Origin: Yersinia rohdei ATCC 43380 | GTDB taxonomy: Bacteria; Pseudomonadota; Gammaproteobacteria; Enterobacterales; Enterobacteriaceae | NCBI RefSeq assembly: GCF_000173775.1 | Contig: NZ_ACCD01000001.1 | Span: forward strand, 248,001 to 312,000 | Direction: 5' to 3' | Length of the DNA stretch: 64,000 bases | In this document: positions 38,111 to 47,599 of the stretch, one piece after another | Numbering within the stretch: the first letter of the stretch is position 1 | Layout: every line of letters starts with the position of its first letter | The notes under the pieces: generated by a model | Database searches by the model: none | The model's input: only the letters and a program-made list of their open reading frames with translations | Told to the model about the DNA's origin: nothing | Program-made: the position numbers and the translations under genes

Positions 38111-38224
38111 TCACAGTTCATCACCTCCTGTGCCTTTACCTTTATGTAAAACCATTACTGGCATCTTTAGAAAAACGGTTACACCTACAACCGCTATCAG
38201 AGTCATAATCACTGTTATCAACAT
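38111..38224 (-). CDS. 37-residue hydrophobic peptide divergent from the MarA-like gene
   Basis: ATG 38224 is preceded by TGAGGTGATCGC, a good ribosome site. The peptide starts with a hydrophobic helix (MLITVIMTLIAVVGVTVFL) and ends with a polar Lys/Gly/Asp tail (HKGKGTGGDEL). A solid terminator follows within 85 bases, so a short dedicated transcript exists. It could be a small membrane regulator, a type I toxin-like peptide or a leader peptide. No family recognised. Confidence 0.55.
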   Translation of the reverse strand: MLITVIMTLIAVVGVTVFLKMPVMVLHKGKGTGGDEL

Positions 38225-38462
38225 GCGATCACCTCATCATTTTTAATTTCTATTTTCCCAAAATCGGCCTTTTATCCTCGGGATGCCTCCCTTTCAGATG
38301 ACACTACCCTTTTACTATGGCACCAGAAAATTCTTTTGCAAATACTCGCTGAAAAGTCTTTATGCTGCATTTCATGCGATCGTCATTAATTTGGTGTTTT
38401 GTGTTGTTAGATTCAACTTGTGTATACTGCACTACTCCCAACCAGAAAAAACAGACTAAATA

Positions 38463-38849
38463 ATGTCACAAGAAAATCATCTCGCGTTAGTCTGCGCCCT
38501 CAGCAAATGGGTTGAAACCCATCTGGGGCGAGTCATTTATCTCGAAGAATTAGCTGCATACTCAGGCTATTCGCTTTGGCATATGCAGAAAATATTTAAA
38601 GAAGTAACGGGCATATCGCTAGGTAAATACATTCGAGAAAGGCGCTTAGCAGGGGCTGTTTATCAACTAAGAACGAGTGATAGCACTATTTTTGATATTG
38701 CTTTGGACTTTGGTTTTGGCTCACAGTCCCACTTTACTTATATGTTCAGAAAACGTTACGGCATAACACCGTATGACTTCAGGCAAAATACCGACATTGA
38801 CCTTAATATTGCCTTGCCTTTGCACGCCATTAACCAAAAGTTGGCGTAA
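38463..38849 (+). CDS. MarA/SoxS-type AraC family transcription activator
   Basis: 128 residues, consisting only of the double helix-turn-helix DNA-binding domain, as in MarA (127), SoxS and RamA. Conserved pieces are YLEELAAYSGYSLWHMQKIFK (first HTH, about 27-47) and IFDIALDFGFGSQSHFTYMFRKRYGITPYDFR (second HTH and signature, about 76-107). Such proteins turn on efflux and stress genes at marboxes. Yersinia has several MarA-like regulators affecting drug tolerance. A -10 like TATACT lies about 40 bases upstream. Confidence 0.85.
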   Translation: MSQENHLALVCALSKWVETHLGRVIYLEELAAYSGYSLWHMQKIFKEVTGISLGKYIRERRLAGAVYQLRTSDSTIFDIALDFGFGSQSHFTYMFRKRYGITPYDFRQNTDIDLNIALPLHAINQKLA

Positions 38850-38909
38850 TATCCGACCAAGGTATTATTCGTCTGAATGTAGGTCTGCACCCTCAGGCGA
38901 ATAAAGTTT

Positions 38910-39074
38910 TCAGATTTTTTTGTAGCAGTTTTGCACGTCGATGACTTGTACTTCGTTGCGCTGACGGTCTGCCATATATGTCATCACAAACATGGTACTC
39001 ACCACAATAAGTGCAGCCAATAACAACCCAATCAGGGCAATGACTTTGTTGTCATCAAACAAACCCTTATCCAT
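38910..39074 (-). CDS. 54-residue single-pass membrane protein
   Basis: ATG 39074 has AGGGAG eight bases upstream, an excellent ribosome site. The protein is a short acidic N-terminus (MDKGLFDDNK), one strong membrane helix (VIALIGLLLAALIVVSTMF), then a basic/polar tail containing one cysteine (QVIDVQNCYKKI). It directly follows another small membrane ORF (stop at 39100). Family unknown. It is too small for usual ORF cut-offs. Confidence 0.65.
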   Translation of the reverse strand: MDKGLFDDNKVIALIGLLLAALIVVSTMFVMTYMADRQRNEVQVIDVQNCYKKI

Positions 39075-39099
39075 ACATTCTCCCTAATTTCTATGGCGC

Positions 39100-39264
39100 T
39101 CAGATTAACCATAGGATCACAATCAACGTTATTGCAATCAGCAAACATGATGTTGTCAGTAAAACTACGATCGCAAATTGTGCATCGCCAATTCCCGTAG
39201 AATAATCTCTCTTTGGGGTGATATTTTGTTGTTTTTTCAAAGTAATACCTACTGGTAAAAACAT
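39100..39264 (-). CDS. Small tail-anchored-like membrane protein
   Basis: From ATG 39264 (MFLPVGITLKKQQNITPKRD) 54 residues; the frame extends to 39327 with another ATG. It is a polar basic N-terminal half and a C-terminal hydrophobic helix (VVLLTTSCLLIAITLIVIL) ending at WLI, that is, a tail-anchor layout. The stop is 25 bases before the start of the next small membrane gene, suggesting a two-gene unit. Start codon uncertain; family unknown. Confidence 0.5.
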   Translation of the reverse strand: MFLPVGITLKKQQNITPKRDYSTGIGDAQFAIVVLLTTSCLLIAITLIVILWLI

Positions 39265-39510
39265 ACCAGCCGTGGCTTTGCATAAGAAAATTGCGTTTTT
39301 ATTGGACTCATTTTTATTACAAATCAAACCAATCCCCGCCTAACAGCAGGTGATTTCAACGCAATCCTGTCGTAGTCTGTGTTATAGATCAAGCCCAACC
39401 ATTGTAAAAATAGGGAGATTATCTAAACGCATTAATATCTGTAATGTATTACAGACAATTTTCGGCTACTTTTGGCTATCTGATTCTCTTCACTTAATAG
39501 CACAATCTTA

Positions 39511-41013
39511 TCACACCGTAATTATGCCTGTCGCAAGACAGTAGAGTGCAATCACCGCAGCAATGAGCGCCACGGCAAAAAGGCATTTCTCTGTGAAGGT
39601 AAATATAGGTTTCGTCTGCTGGCGTTTGGCAATAATAAACAATAACGTTCCTGGGCCGTATATCACGGCTGACAATAATATATATTTTAAGCCCCCTGCA
39701 TAAACCATCAATAGGGCATATAGCGTGGCTATCAGGGCAAATATTAAATCTTTCTTACGTTCTGTTGAATCTACAGGGTAAGTTTCTCTGGTCCATGTCA
39801 GTTTTAGCCCATAGGCTGCCACCAGAAGATAGGGGATCAAAACCAGTGAACTGGTTAACTCCAATGCAAGTTGGAAAGCATATTCGGTGAAAAGCGTAAC
39901 AATTAAGAATAATTGTATAAAAATATTCGACATCCAAACAGCCGCTGAAGGTACGCCGTGTTTATTCTCCGTCGTAAACAGCCGCGGCATAATATCGCTT
40001 TTGGCTGCGCTATAGAGTGCCTCTGCCGCCAATAAAGTCCATGACAAATAGGCTCCCATGACAGAAATAATCAGCCCAATACTGATAAATATGGCACCCC
40101 AGCGCCCCACAATATGCTCTAAAACGCCCGCCATCGACGGCTGACGTAAAGCTGCGAGATCGGGGCGAAGCATCACACCATAAGAAAGCATAGTGACCAA
40201 TACCAGCAGACATAACACACCAATAAAACCTAAAACTGTCGCGATACCCACATGCTTTCTTTCTTTGGCGTAGCGGGAATAAACACTCGCCCCTTCTATT
40301 CCAACAAAAACAAATACGGTAACCAGCATAGTGCTGCGAACTTGAGAAAATAAGCTTTCAGAACCCGCAGCTATTTCCAGGGCAGCATGGCCGGTATAAC
40401 CATAATCATCTAAATGGGATAGGTCACCAACCGCCCCTAAAGTTTGCGTACCCCAAAAGTTTAATGCAAAGGTATCGGTGTGAAATGCAAATGCCAACAC
40501 AATGATAAATATAAATATCGGAATAACTTTAGCAAAAGTGGCAATGGTATTAATCGCGGCGGCTTCTTTAATGCCACGCAATACCATGAAATGGAAGCTC
40601 CATAAGATTAATGAGGCAATCAAGACGGCGGATAATGTATTTCCATCACCAAATATCGGGAAAAAAGCACCCAATGTTGATTTGATCAAAATAAAATAAG
40701 AGACACTGCCGATACAAGCGCCGGCCCAAAAACCAATGGCAGCAGCAAACCCGGCATAATCGCCAAACCCGGTTTTAGCATAAATATAAACGCCAGAATC
40801 AAGATCAGGTTTACGTTGGGCTAATGTTTGAAAAACAAAAGCCAGAGTTAACATCCCTCCCCCGGCAATAACCCATGCAATGAGAGCGCCAAAGCCCCCC
40901 GTGGCACGACCAAAGGTCGCCGGTAGAGAGAAAATACCGGCACCTATCATGGAACCAACGACCAGTGAAGTTAATGACCATAATGACAGTTTCTTATTTG
41001 AGGAGGTCGTCAT
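39511..41013 (-). CDS. APC-family basic amino acid/polyamine antiporter (ArcD/YdgI type)
   Basis: ATG 41013 is chosen because AAGGA lies at proper spacing; the ATG two codons earlier abuts it. 500 residues, twelve or more helices. N-terminal SLVVGSMIGAGIFSLPATFG is the APC signature, and GIEGASVYSRYAKERKHVG and SWTLLAAEALYSAAK are typical of the arginine:ornithine antiporter subfamily. No arginine deiminase genes are adjacent, so the substrate pair is open (arginine/ornithine, lysine/cadaverine or related). Confidence 0.85.
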   Translation of the reverse strand: MTTSSNKKLSLWSLTSLVVGSMIGAGIFSLPATFGRATGGFGALIAWVIAGGGMLTLAFVFQTLAQRKPDLDSGVYIYAKTGFGDYAGFAAAIGFWAGACIGSVSYFILIKSTLGAFFPIFGDGNTLSAVLIASLILWSFHFMVLRGIKEAAAINTIATFAKVIPIFIFIIVLAFAFHTDTFALNFWGTQTLGAVGDLSHLDDYGYTGHAALEIAAGSESLFSQVRSTMLVTVFVFVGIEGASVYSRYAKERKHVGIATVLGFIGVLCLLVLVTMLSYGVMLRPDLAALRQPSMAGVLEHIVGRWGAIFISIGLIISVMGAYLSWTLLAAEALYSAAKSDIMPRLFTTENKHGVPSAAVWMSNIFIQLFLIVTLFTEYAFQLALELTSSLVLIPYLLVAAYGLKLTWTRETYPVDSTERKKDLIFALIATLYALLMVYAGGLKYILLSAVIYGPGTLLFIIAKRQQTKPIFTFTEKCLFAVALIAAVIALYCLATGIITV

Positions 41014-41113
41014 ATCCATTTCCTTTTACATGAGTTAATTCCATATAAATTAGATTAACCTAGTATTTGAAAATGCTCAAAATTTAAACCAAATAAACTC
41101 ATAGGTAACACAT

Positions 41114-41539
41114 TTAGCTATTCAGATTTTTAGTTAAATAGTAGCGGTGATACTCACCCACCACATTTTCTAGCGTCATTTTTAATTGATAACCATGTTT
41201 CTCATAGAAAGGTCGAGCTTGAAAACTGAAGGTATCCACTTGAGCAAATTGACATCCTCGTTGGCGCGCTTCGTGTTCAACCGCATGCATCAATTTACTG
41301 CCTGCCCCGGAATGACGTAATGCATCTGATACCCATAATAATTCGATACTTAGGCAATTACCTAGTGTATAGCCAGTAATTCCCCCCAACTTTTCACCTT
41401 GCTCACCAGTGATAAAAACAGCTAATGGTTTGCGGCTATTATCGCCAACAAAATTACGATTAAAGGCCTTTAAACCCGCCATGATTTCTGCAATGTCTTC
41501 AGGGGTCGGGGCATCAGTCTGTGTCTGTGTCAGTTTCAT
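41114..41539 (-). CDS. GNAT family N-acetyltransferase
   Basis: ATG 41539 (MKLTQTQTDAPTPEDIAEIM), with AAGGAG upstream, gives 141 residues. Acetyl-CoA binding region is LWVSDALRHSGAGSKLMHAVEHEARQRGC, with the R-x-x-G-x-G/A loop written RHSGAGSK, and beta7 FYEKHGYQL. Small cytosolic acetyltransferase with unknown substrate. Single gene. Confidence 0.85.
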   Translation of the reverse strand: MKLTQTQTDAPTPEDIAEIMAGLKAFNRNFVGDNSRKPLAVFITGEQGEKLGGITGYTLGNCLSIELLWVSDALRHSGAGSKLMHAVEHEARQRGCQFAQVDTFSFQARPFYEKHGYQLKMTLENVVGEYHRYYLTKNLNS

Positions 41540-41731
41540 TAGCATCACTCCTTGTTAAAATTTTATTAACAATACTCGATATTCGCTTTGATTCAATACC
41601 GCGCCACAGATAGGAATTCTATTATTTACTAATCACTAATGAAATAAATGCTATTAAGAACCATTTACATTTATAATACCGAAAACTGCTTTTGCTCTCG
41701 ATTTTTCTTCTGTAATTGTAAGGATGCCTTA

Positions 41732-43450
41732 ATGCTCCGCCGTTTCTTTTCTTATTACACGCCGTATAAAAGACTTTTCTATCTGGATTTTGGCTGTGCG
41801 ATTTTGGCCGGATTGTTGGAACTGAGCTTCCCGATGGCCGTAAAATTGTTCATTGATAAGCTGCTCCCTAATCAGGATTGGGTGTTAATTGTTTGGGCAG
41901 CAACTGGGTTATTGATGATTTATCTGCTCAATACTGCGCTGATGGCAATAGTAAACTATTGGGGCCACGCACTTGGGGTCGGTATCGAAACTGATATGCG
42001 CCGTCAGGCATTTAGCCATTTGCAAAAATTGCCCTTTAGTTATTACGACAATGTGAAGACCGGCCATATTATTACTCATGTGACGAAAGATCTTGAGGAG
42101 GTAGGGGAAATTGCCCATCACGGCCCGGAAGATCTTTTTATTGCTGTCATGACCTTTATTGGCGCATTTATCCTGATGGCCTCCGTGCATTTGCCACTGG
42201 CCATGCTCACTATCATCATAGTGCCATTTATGACGTATTTGGTTAGCCGCTATGGCGCACAAATGACGGAAACTTGGCGCAAGCTATTTGGTCAGGTGGG
42301 TAATTTTAATGCCCGCATTGAAGAAAGTATTGGCGGTATTCGTGTGGTGAAAGCTTTCGCTAATGAAGCCCATGAAAAGAAATTATTCGCCAAAGATAAC
42401 GAAGATTATCGCACCACTAAACTGCGGGCTTACCGCATCATGACCACCAGTATGACCATGAGCTACCTGAGTACCCGTCTGGTGCAGTTGATTGTGATGG
42501 TGGTGGGCACCTGGTATGTGGTGCATGACCAATTAAGCTATGGCGGTTTTGTCGGATTCTTGCTGTTAGTTGAAGTTTTTTTCCGCCCAGTTGCCAAAAT
42601 CACCTCCGTGCTGGAAAGTTATCCGAAAGGAATTGCCGGATTTAAAAGATTCACTCAACTGATTGATACACTCCCCGAGATTATCGACCAACCGAATGCA
42701 ATCCCGGTCGGCCATTTACGCGGTGATATTTGCTACCAAAATGTCAGTTTCGGTTATTCAGCGCAGAATAAAATTTTCACGGATTTGAACTTACAAATTC
42801 GTGCGGGTGAAACCGTGGCCTTCGTTGGGCCATCTGGCGCGGGTAAAACCACCTTGTGCTCATTGCTGCCCCGTTTCTATGAGCTCAACGATGGCATCAT
42901 CACCATTGATGGTATTAATATCCGTGATATGACCCAGCAATCATTGCGTAATAATATCGGTATTGTTCAACAGGATGTTTTCTTATTCGGCGGATCAATT
43001 CGCGAGAATATTGCTTATGGCAAGCTGGATGCCAGTGATGATGAAATCATGGCTGCTGCACAGCTTGCTCGGTTGGATGAGCTGATTAATAACTTGCCGG
43101 ATGGCCTTGATACTGTGGTTGGTGAGCGCGGAGTGAAATTATCTGGCGGCCAGAAACAGCGCCTATCAATTGCGCGTATCTTCCTGAAAAACCCTCCTAT
43201 TTTGATTCTTGACGAAGCGACATCCGCACTGGATACTGCCACGGAACAAGCCATTCAATTGGCATTGACTGAATTATCTCAGGGCCGCACCACATTAGTG
43301 ATTGCTCACCGCCTGGCCACCATCCAAAATGCCGATCGCATCATTGTGGTCGATAAAGAAGGGATTGTTGAGCAAGGTGGTCATCACGAATTACTCGCCC
43401 GTAAAGGGGCCTATGCAAAATTGCATAATGCTCAGTTCAGTGCGGCCTAA
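41732..43450 (+). CDS. ABC exporter (fused membrane and ATPase domains)
   Basis: ATG 41732 (MLRRFFSYYTPYKRLFYLDF) with AAGGAT upstream gives 572 residues. N-terminal six-helix ABC type I exporter domain (about 15-305); C-terminal ATPase with Walker A GPSGAGKTT, Q-loop IVQQDVFLFGG, signature LSGGQKQR, Walker B ILILDEATSALD and H-loop IAHRLAT. Homodimeric exporter similar to MsbA or multidrug/lipid transporters. Substrate unknown. The RIO kinase gene follows on the same strand about 100 bases later. Confidence 0.88.
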   Translation: MLRRFFSYYTPYKRLFYLDFGCAILAGLLELSFPMAVKLFIDKLLPNQDWVLIVWAATGLLMIYLLNTALMAIVNYWGHALGVGIETDMRRQAFSHLQKLPFSYYDNVKTGHIITHVTKDLEEVGEIAHHGPEDLFIAVMTFIGAFILMASVHLPLAMLTIIIVPFMTYLVSRYGAQMTETWRKLFGQVGNFNARIEESIGGIRVVKAFANEAHEKKLFAKDNEDYRTTKLRAYRIMTTSMTMSYLSTRLVQLIVMVVGTWYVVHDQLSYGGFVGFLLLVEVFFRPVAKITSVLESYPKGIAGFKRFTQLIDTLPEIIDQPNAIPVGHLRGDICYQNVSFGYSAQNKIFTDLNLQIRAGETVAFVGPSGAGKTTLCSLLPRFYELNDGIITIDGINIRDMTQQSLRNNIGIVQQDVFLFGGSIRENIAYGKLDASDDEIMAAAQLARLDELINNLPDGLDTVVGERGVKLSGGQKQRLSIARIFLKNPPILILDEATSALDTATEQAIQLALTELSQGRTTLVIAHRLATIQNADRIIVVDKEGIVEQGGHHELLARKGAYAKLHNAQFSAA

Positions 43451-43552
43451 TATGCAGTAAAAACCCACCCGCAGATGGACTCGGATGATAAACTGGAGGA
43501 AAATTCAGCCAAAGCCATTCCATCGCGGGCTTAAATAGGGTACAAGGACGCC

Positions 43553-44401
43553 ATGAAAATTCCAAAACGAATCCAACCGCTGGTTGATGACGGCTTGGTT
43601 GACGAAGTCATCCGTCGTTTAAAAAGTGGCAAAGAAGCTGATGTCTACGTGGTCCGGTGTGGGCAGGATATTCGCTGCGCTAAAGTTTATAAAGAAGCGG
43701 AGAACCGCAACTTCAAGCAAGCAGTGCAATATCAGGAAGGCCGCAAGGTACGTAATAGCCGTGATGCCCGCGCCATGGCGAAAGGGTCTAAATTTGGCCG
43801 CAAGCAACAAGAAGAAACCTGGCAGACCGCCGAGGTGGACGCCTTGTACCTGTTAGCCAATGCCAATGTGCGTGTGCCCCAACCTTATGCATGTCTTGAT
43901 GGCGTGCTGCTTATGGAACTGGTCACTGATGCTGATGGGCTTGCTGCGCCTCGGCTTAGCGACGTCCCCTTTAGCAGAGAACAAGCCCTGATTGACCACG
44001 CCATCATGATCCGTTATGTGGTTCGGATGCTGTGCGCTGGCTTGGTTCATGGCGACTTGTCAGAGTTTAATGTCTTAATTGATAAAGACGGCCCGGTGAT
44101 TATCGACTTACCGCAAGCGGTCAATGCCGCCGCTAACAATCACGCGAAAGCCATGCTGGAGCGCGATGTCGCGAACATGACAAACTACTATGGTCAATAC
44201 GCTCCTGAACTGCTTAATCGTAAATATGCCAAAGAGATGTGGGCGCTATATGAAGATGGCAAGCTGCATCCTGAAACGCCATTAACTGGCGAGTTTGCCG
44301 AGAGTACACAAGCCGTTGATGTTGAAGGTATATTAGAGGAGATCCAAGCGGTCATCGAAGAAGAGCAAGAGCGTCTGCGTGAAGCCCAGGACCCTTATTA
44401 G
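43553..44401 (+). CDS. RIO1-family serine/threonine protein kinase
   Basis: 282 residues. P-loop substitute SGKEADVYVV (25-34), catalytic Lys in CAKVYK (44), catalytic loop HGDLSEFN (166-173) and metal loop IIDLPQ (183-188) are all intact, so it should be active. The C-terminus is a Glu-rich helix. RIO kinases act in ribosome maturation in archaea and eukaryotes; the bacterial role is open. It is 102 bases after an ABC exporter. E. coli K-12 has no such gene. Confidence 0.85.
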   Translation: MKIPKRIQPLVDDGLVDEVIRRLKSGKEADVYVVRCGQDIRCAKVYKEAENRNFKQAVQYQEGRKVRNSRDARAMAKGSKFGRKQQEETWQTAEVDALYLLANANVRVPQPYACLDGVLLMELVTDADGLAAPRLSDVPFSREQALIDHAIMIRYVVRMLCAGLVHGDLSEFNVLIDKDGPVIIDLPQAVNAAANNHAKAMLERDVANMTNYYGQYAPELLNRKYAKEMWALYEDGKLHPETPLTGEFAESTQAVDVEGILEEIQAVIEEEQERLREAQDPY

Positions 44402-44546
44402 CGGCTATAACTGACTGTAATCATACGAATAAAAGAATAAGTGAAATAGCACCTAAGGTTATTTCACTTACTTCACCCTGCCCCATTCTTCTCTCATGAT
44501 ATTGAACCGGCAATCCGCTCCCTTGTTATCTGATTAATGGGGGCTT

Positions 44547-44582
44547 CTGCCCGCTGAAGTTTGACCTTCAGAAGGCAGTTTT
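44547..44582 (+). terminator. Terminator-like hairpin after the RIO kinase
   Basis: Bipartite stem CTGCC-cg-CTGAAG / CTTCAG-aa-GGCAG with a TTTGAC loop, followed by TTTT. Another inverted repeat, AAGTGAAAT/ATTTCACTT, lies at about 44439-44470. Confidence 0.65.
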
Positions 44583-44616
44583 ATGGTGTTTTTAATCTGT
44601 CATCAACTGGTGACGG

Positions 44617-46206
44617 CTACAGATCCAAAGAGCGTTTCCACAGCAAGAAATCATATTGCTCTAACCTATCTGACTTCACCACATAATCACGGCTCGCTGT
44701 CTCTATAACCCGCTCAAGCAACCCCTCACTGATATCCTGTAGAGGCACCCCTTCAATGACCGGCCCACAGTCGAAATCAATAATGTCTTGTAAGCGCTCG
44801 GCAATGTCAGTATTCGTCGAAATTTTAAGAACAGGGACAATAGGGTTACCTGTCGGCGTACCTAAACCCGTCGAAAAAATAACCACATTACAGCCCGCGG
44901 CCACTAATCCAGTTACAGCAATAACATCATTGCCGGGGGTACAAACCAGGGACAACCCCCTGTCAGGCATAGGTTCCGCATAATCACAGACCGCCCCAAT
45001 GGGCGCGCGTCCGCCCTTCTTCGCAGCACCCGTAGATTTTATTGCATCGGTTATCAGGCCATCTGCAATGTTACCGGGACTCGGATTATCGGCAATTGAG
45101 GTATCGAAAAAGTTGGCTGTTTTCTCATAATCCGCCATCAGATTCAAAAATTTCTTTTTATCGTCAGGATTACTGCAGCGCTTGATCATATCGCCTTCCG
45201 CGCCACAGAGTTCTGGGAATTCTGCCAAACCAGAGGCCCCGCCCAATGTCACTATCCAATCAGAAACCAAGCCCATAGCAGGGTTGCCAGAAATACCCGA
45301 AAAACCATCAGAAGCGCCGCATTTCACCCCAAGTTTGAGGTACGAGAGTGGAAGATTAACCCGCGGGGTCGGCTTAACCTGATTCATACACGAGAAGGTT
45401 TCTTGCAGCGCCGACTGCATCATTTGCCCTTCGTTTTCCCATTCTTGTTGTTTGAAGTACAACGCCGGCTTATTGAATTGCGGATTACGTTTTTTGAGTG
45501 CATTTCTGAAATCAATAACTTGGGCTTTCTCACAGCCGAGACTAAATACCGTGATGCCAATAACATTAGGATGATCAGCATAGGCCGCCAGCACCTCACA
45601 CATACTCATGCTGTCTGAGGCCGCGCCCCCACAACCACTACTGACCGTAATACTGCGAACCCCCTCAATATGTGGGAGCAGTTTTTCACTCACCTTGGGT
45701 GCATCACCGCCGGCCAGCCCCATCGCAAAGCGAGTTAACGAGTGATCGGAGTATCCCAGAGCATCATTTAAGGCATCGGTCAGCTTGGTCACATTGCGAT
45801 TTTCACAAAATACCAGTGGGAACACCAACCAATAATTGGCTGTCCCAACGCGACCATCATCACGCATATATCCCTTGAATGTGCGGTCAACATAAGGTGA
45901 AATATCAGGTGCTTGCCAATAATATGGCTCATCATTGAGTTGCACTGGCGCAGCATAATGTTTGATATTATCGACGGTAATAGCCTCACCCTGGCTAATA
46001 GGTTTTGTGGCTTTACCCACAGCGGTGCCATACATTGACACAATGCCATCAATGGCGATGTCTTCAACTGCAAACTTGTGTTTAGCCTTAACATCCGTGA
46101 CCAACGTAAAATGGTCATTCCCCCAAGACACCCTCTCACCTCGCTGTAAATTCTTCAGGGCTACAATCAGGTTATCGCTTTCATCAATTTTTAGAATTTT
46201 TGACAT
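44617..46206 (-). CDS. UxaA-family sugar-acid dehydratase (altronate/galactarate dehydratase type)
   Basis: 529 residues. N-terminal SAF domain (about 1-95) and C-terminal UxaA domain with DGRVGTANYWLVFP, SSGCGGAASDSMSM, LKLGVKCGASDGFSGISGNPA, PSPGNIADGL and FSTGLGTPTGNPIVP. It removes water from an aldonic or aldaric acid to give a 2-keto-3-deoxy acid. UxaA of E. coli has 495 residues, so this is a distinct subgroup. It is the last gene of an operon with an MFS transporter and a DapA-like aldolase. Substrate not determinable from sequence. Confidence 0.85.
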   Translation of the reverse strand: MSKILKIDESDNLIVALKNLQRGERVSWGNDHFTLVTDVKAKHKFAVEDIAIDGIVSMYGTAVGKATKPISQGEAITVDNIKHYAAPVQLNDEPYYWQAPDISPYVDRTFKGYMRDDGRVGTANYWLVFPLVFCENRNVTKLTDALNDALGYSDHSLTRFAMGLAGGDAPKVSEKLLPHIEGVRSITVSSGCGGAASDSMSMCEVLAAYADHPNVIGITVFSLGCEKAQVIDFRNALKKRNPQFNKPALYFKQQEWENEGQMMQSALQETFSCMNQVKPTPRVNLPLSYLKLGVKCGASDGFSGISGNPAMGLVSDWIVTLGGASGLAEFPELCGAEGDMIKRCSNPDDKKKFLNLMADYEKTANFFDTSIADNPSPGNIADGLITDAIKSTGAAKKGGRAPIGAVCDYAEPMPDRGLSLVCTPGNDVIAVTGLVAAGCNVVIFSTGLGTPTGNPIVPVLKISTNTDIAERLQDIIDFDCGPVIEGVPLQDISEGLLERVIETASRDYVVKSDRLEQYDFLLWKRSLDL

Positions 46207-46265
46207 ACTCTGCTTCCTTAATCTTAATAAATGAAATTGCAGATACGTTATGGATGTTTGAGATG

Positions 46266-47555
46266 CTATTGCTCTACTGAATGATTATTTTTTAACATGC
46301 TAATTAAAATGGCGCTGATGAGTGTAATTAGCGCGAGAACCACTAAACCGGCGGTGGTGCTATTCATCAATTGGTCAACTTCAACACGTATCATTGGTGC
46401 TAAAAATGAACAAAATGCGCCCATTGTGGTGCAGAAGCCTATCCCTGCGGCTAATGCAGAACCTGACAATATTTGTGATGGAAAAGTCCAGAAAATAGGT
46501 TGAACCGACAGGAAACCAATGGCAGATAAACAGAGCGCCGCGATAGCAAATACAGGGCCGGCATAAGCAGAGATGACCAACCCAAGAGCGGCGGCTATCA
46601 TGCACATTACCGAGATCCTTACCCGATATTGTGGGTTGCGATCCGCATAGCGAGGAATGTAATAGACGCCAAATGCAGAACATGCCCAGGGAATAGCGGC
46701 GACCAACGACTCTTTAAAACCCAGTGTTGACCCCATTAACGCGGCCACTTGAGAAGGCAGGAAAAACATCAAACCGTAGACTGAAATCTGGATGGTGCCG
46801 TAAATAAGAGCCAGATGCCAAACTTTGATACTTTTCAGCGCAGTTCCAACTGAACTGGTATCTGTTTGCTGGCGTTCACTTTCAAGTTGGGCATTGAGGG
46901 CGTCTTTTTCTTCTATTGTCAAAAAACGTGCTTTAGCCGGATTATCATCCAGGTAGAAAAAGGCAAAAATCCCTAAGAATATTGCTGGTAGCCCCTCGAT
47001 GACGAACATCCAGAACCAACCAGGGCGGCCTAACCAGCCATTAAGTTCCAACAATGCACCAGAGATAGGTGAACCTAAAGTCAGCGCCAATGGGACCCCA
47101 AGGACAAAAATCCCAATGACAGAGCCACGTACCTTATTCGGGAAATAAATCGAAGCCAGTAGCAAGATGCCCGGATAAAAGCCAGCCTCACCTAAACCCA
47201 ACAGAAAACGTAGAATGATAAATTGGGTTTCATTGGTGACAAAGCCGGTGAGTGAAGACAACACGCCCCATATCACAGTGGTGATACTTAACCACTTTTG
47301 AGCGCCAATTTTCGTTAAAATCAGGTTAGCGGGAATACCAAACAGCGCATAAGCGGCAAAGAAAATACCGGCACCAAAAGCAAAAGCTGAATCAGACAGT
47401 GAAATGTCCAGTTGCATGGCACTTTTGGCAAAACCTACGTTTACCCGGTCAATAAACGCAATAAAATAAAGCATAAACATTAAAGGCACGAGGCGTTTCC
47501 ATGATTTTCTGATCGCGGAATCGAGTATTTTATTATTATAAGAGGTGATGTTCAT
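46266..47555 (-). CDS. MFS transporter, anion:cation symporter (sugar acid) family
   Basis: 429 residues, twelve helices. The motif YFIAFIDRVNVGFAKSAM after a short N-terminus, and the LLGLGEAGFYPG stretch in the fifth helix, identify the ACS family (ExuT, GarP, DgoT and phthalate-type). It is expected to import the sugar acid used by the flanking dehydratase and aldolase. 59-base gap to the dehydratase and 44-base gap from the aldolase, so one transcript. Confidence 0.88.
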   Translation of the reverse strand: MNITSYNNKILDSAIRKSWKRLVPLMFMLYFIAFIDRVNVGFAKSAMQLDISLSDSAFAFGAGIFFAAYALFGIPANLILTKIGAQKWLSITTVIWGVLSSLTGFVTNETQFIILRFLLGLGEAGFYPGILLLASIYFPNKVRGSVIGIFVLGVPLALTLGSPISGALLELNGWLGRPGWFWMFVIEGLPAIFLGIFAFFYLDDNPAKARFLTIEEKDALNAQLESERQQTDTSSVGTALKSIKVWHLALIYGTIQISVYGLMFFLPSQVAALMGSTLGFKESLVAAIPWACSAFGVYYIPRYADRNPQYRVRISVMCMIAAALGLVISAYAGPVFAIAALCLSAIGFLSVQPIFWTFPSQILSGSALAAGIGFCTTMGAFCSFLAPMIRVEVDQLMNSTTAGLVVLALITLISAILISMLKNNHSVEQ

Positions 47556-47599
47556 TAAACTCTCCTTATTCTGTTTCAGATATATTCCATATGCAGGGG

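Noticed and set aside
38020-38121. 33-codon minus-strand ORF MNCEVRNIVTD after AGGAGG
   Set aside because: Ribosome site too close to the ATG and the frame runs through the terminator hairpin, so translation is unlikely.
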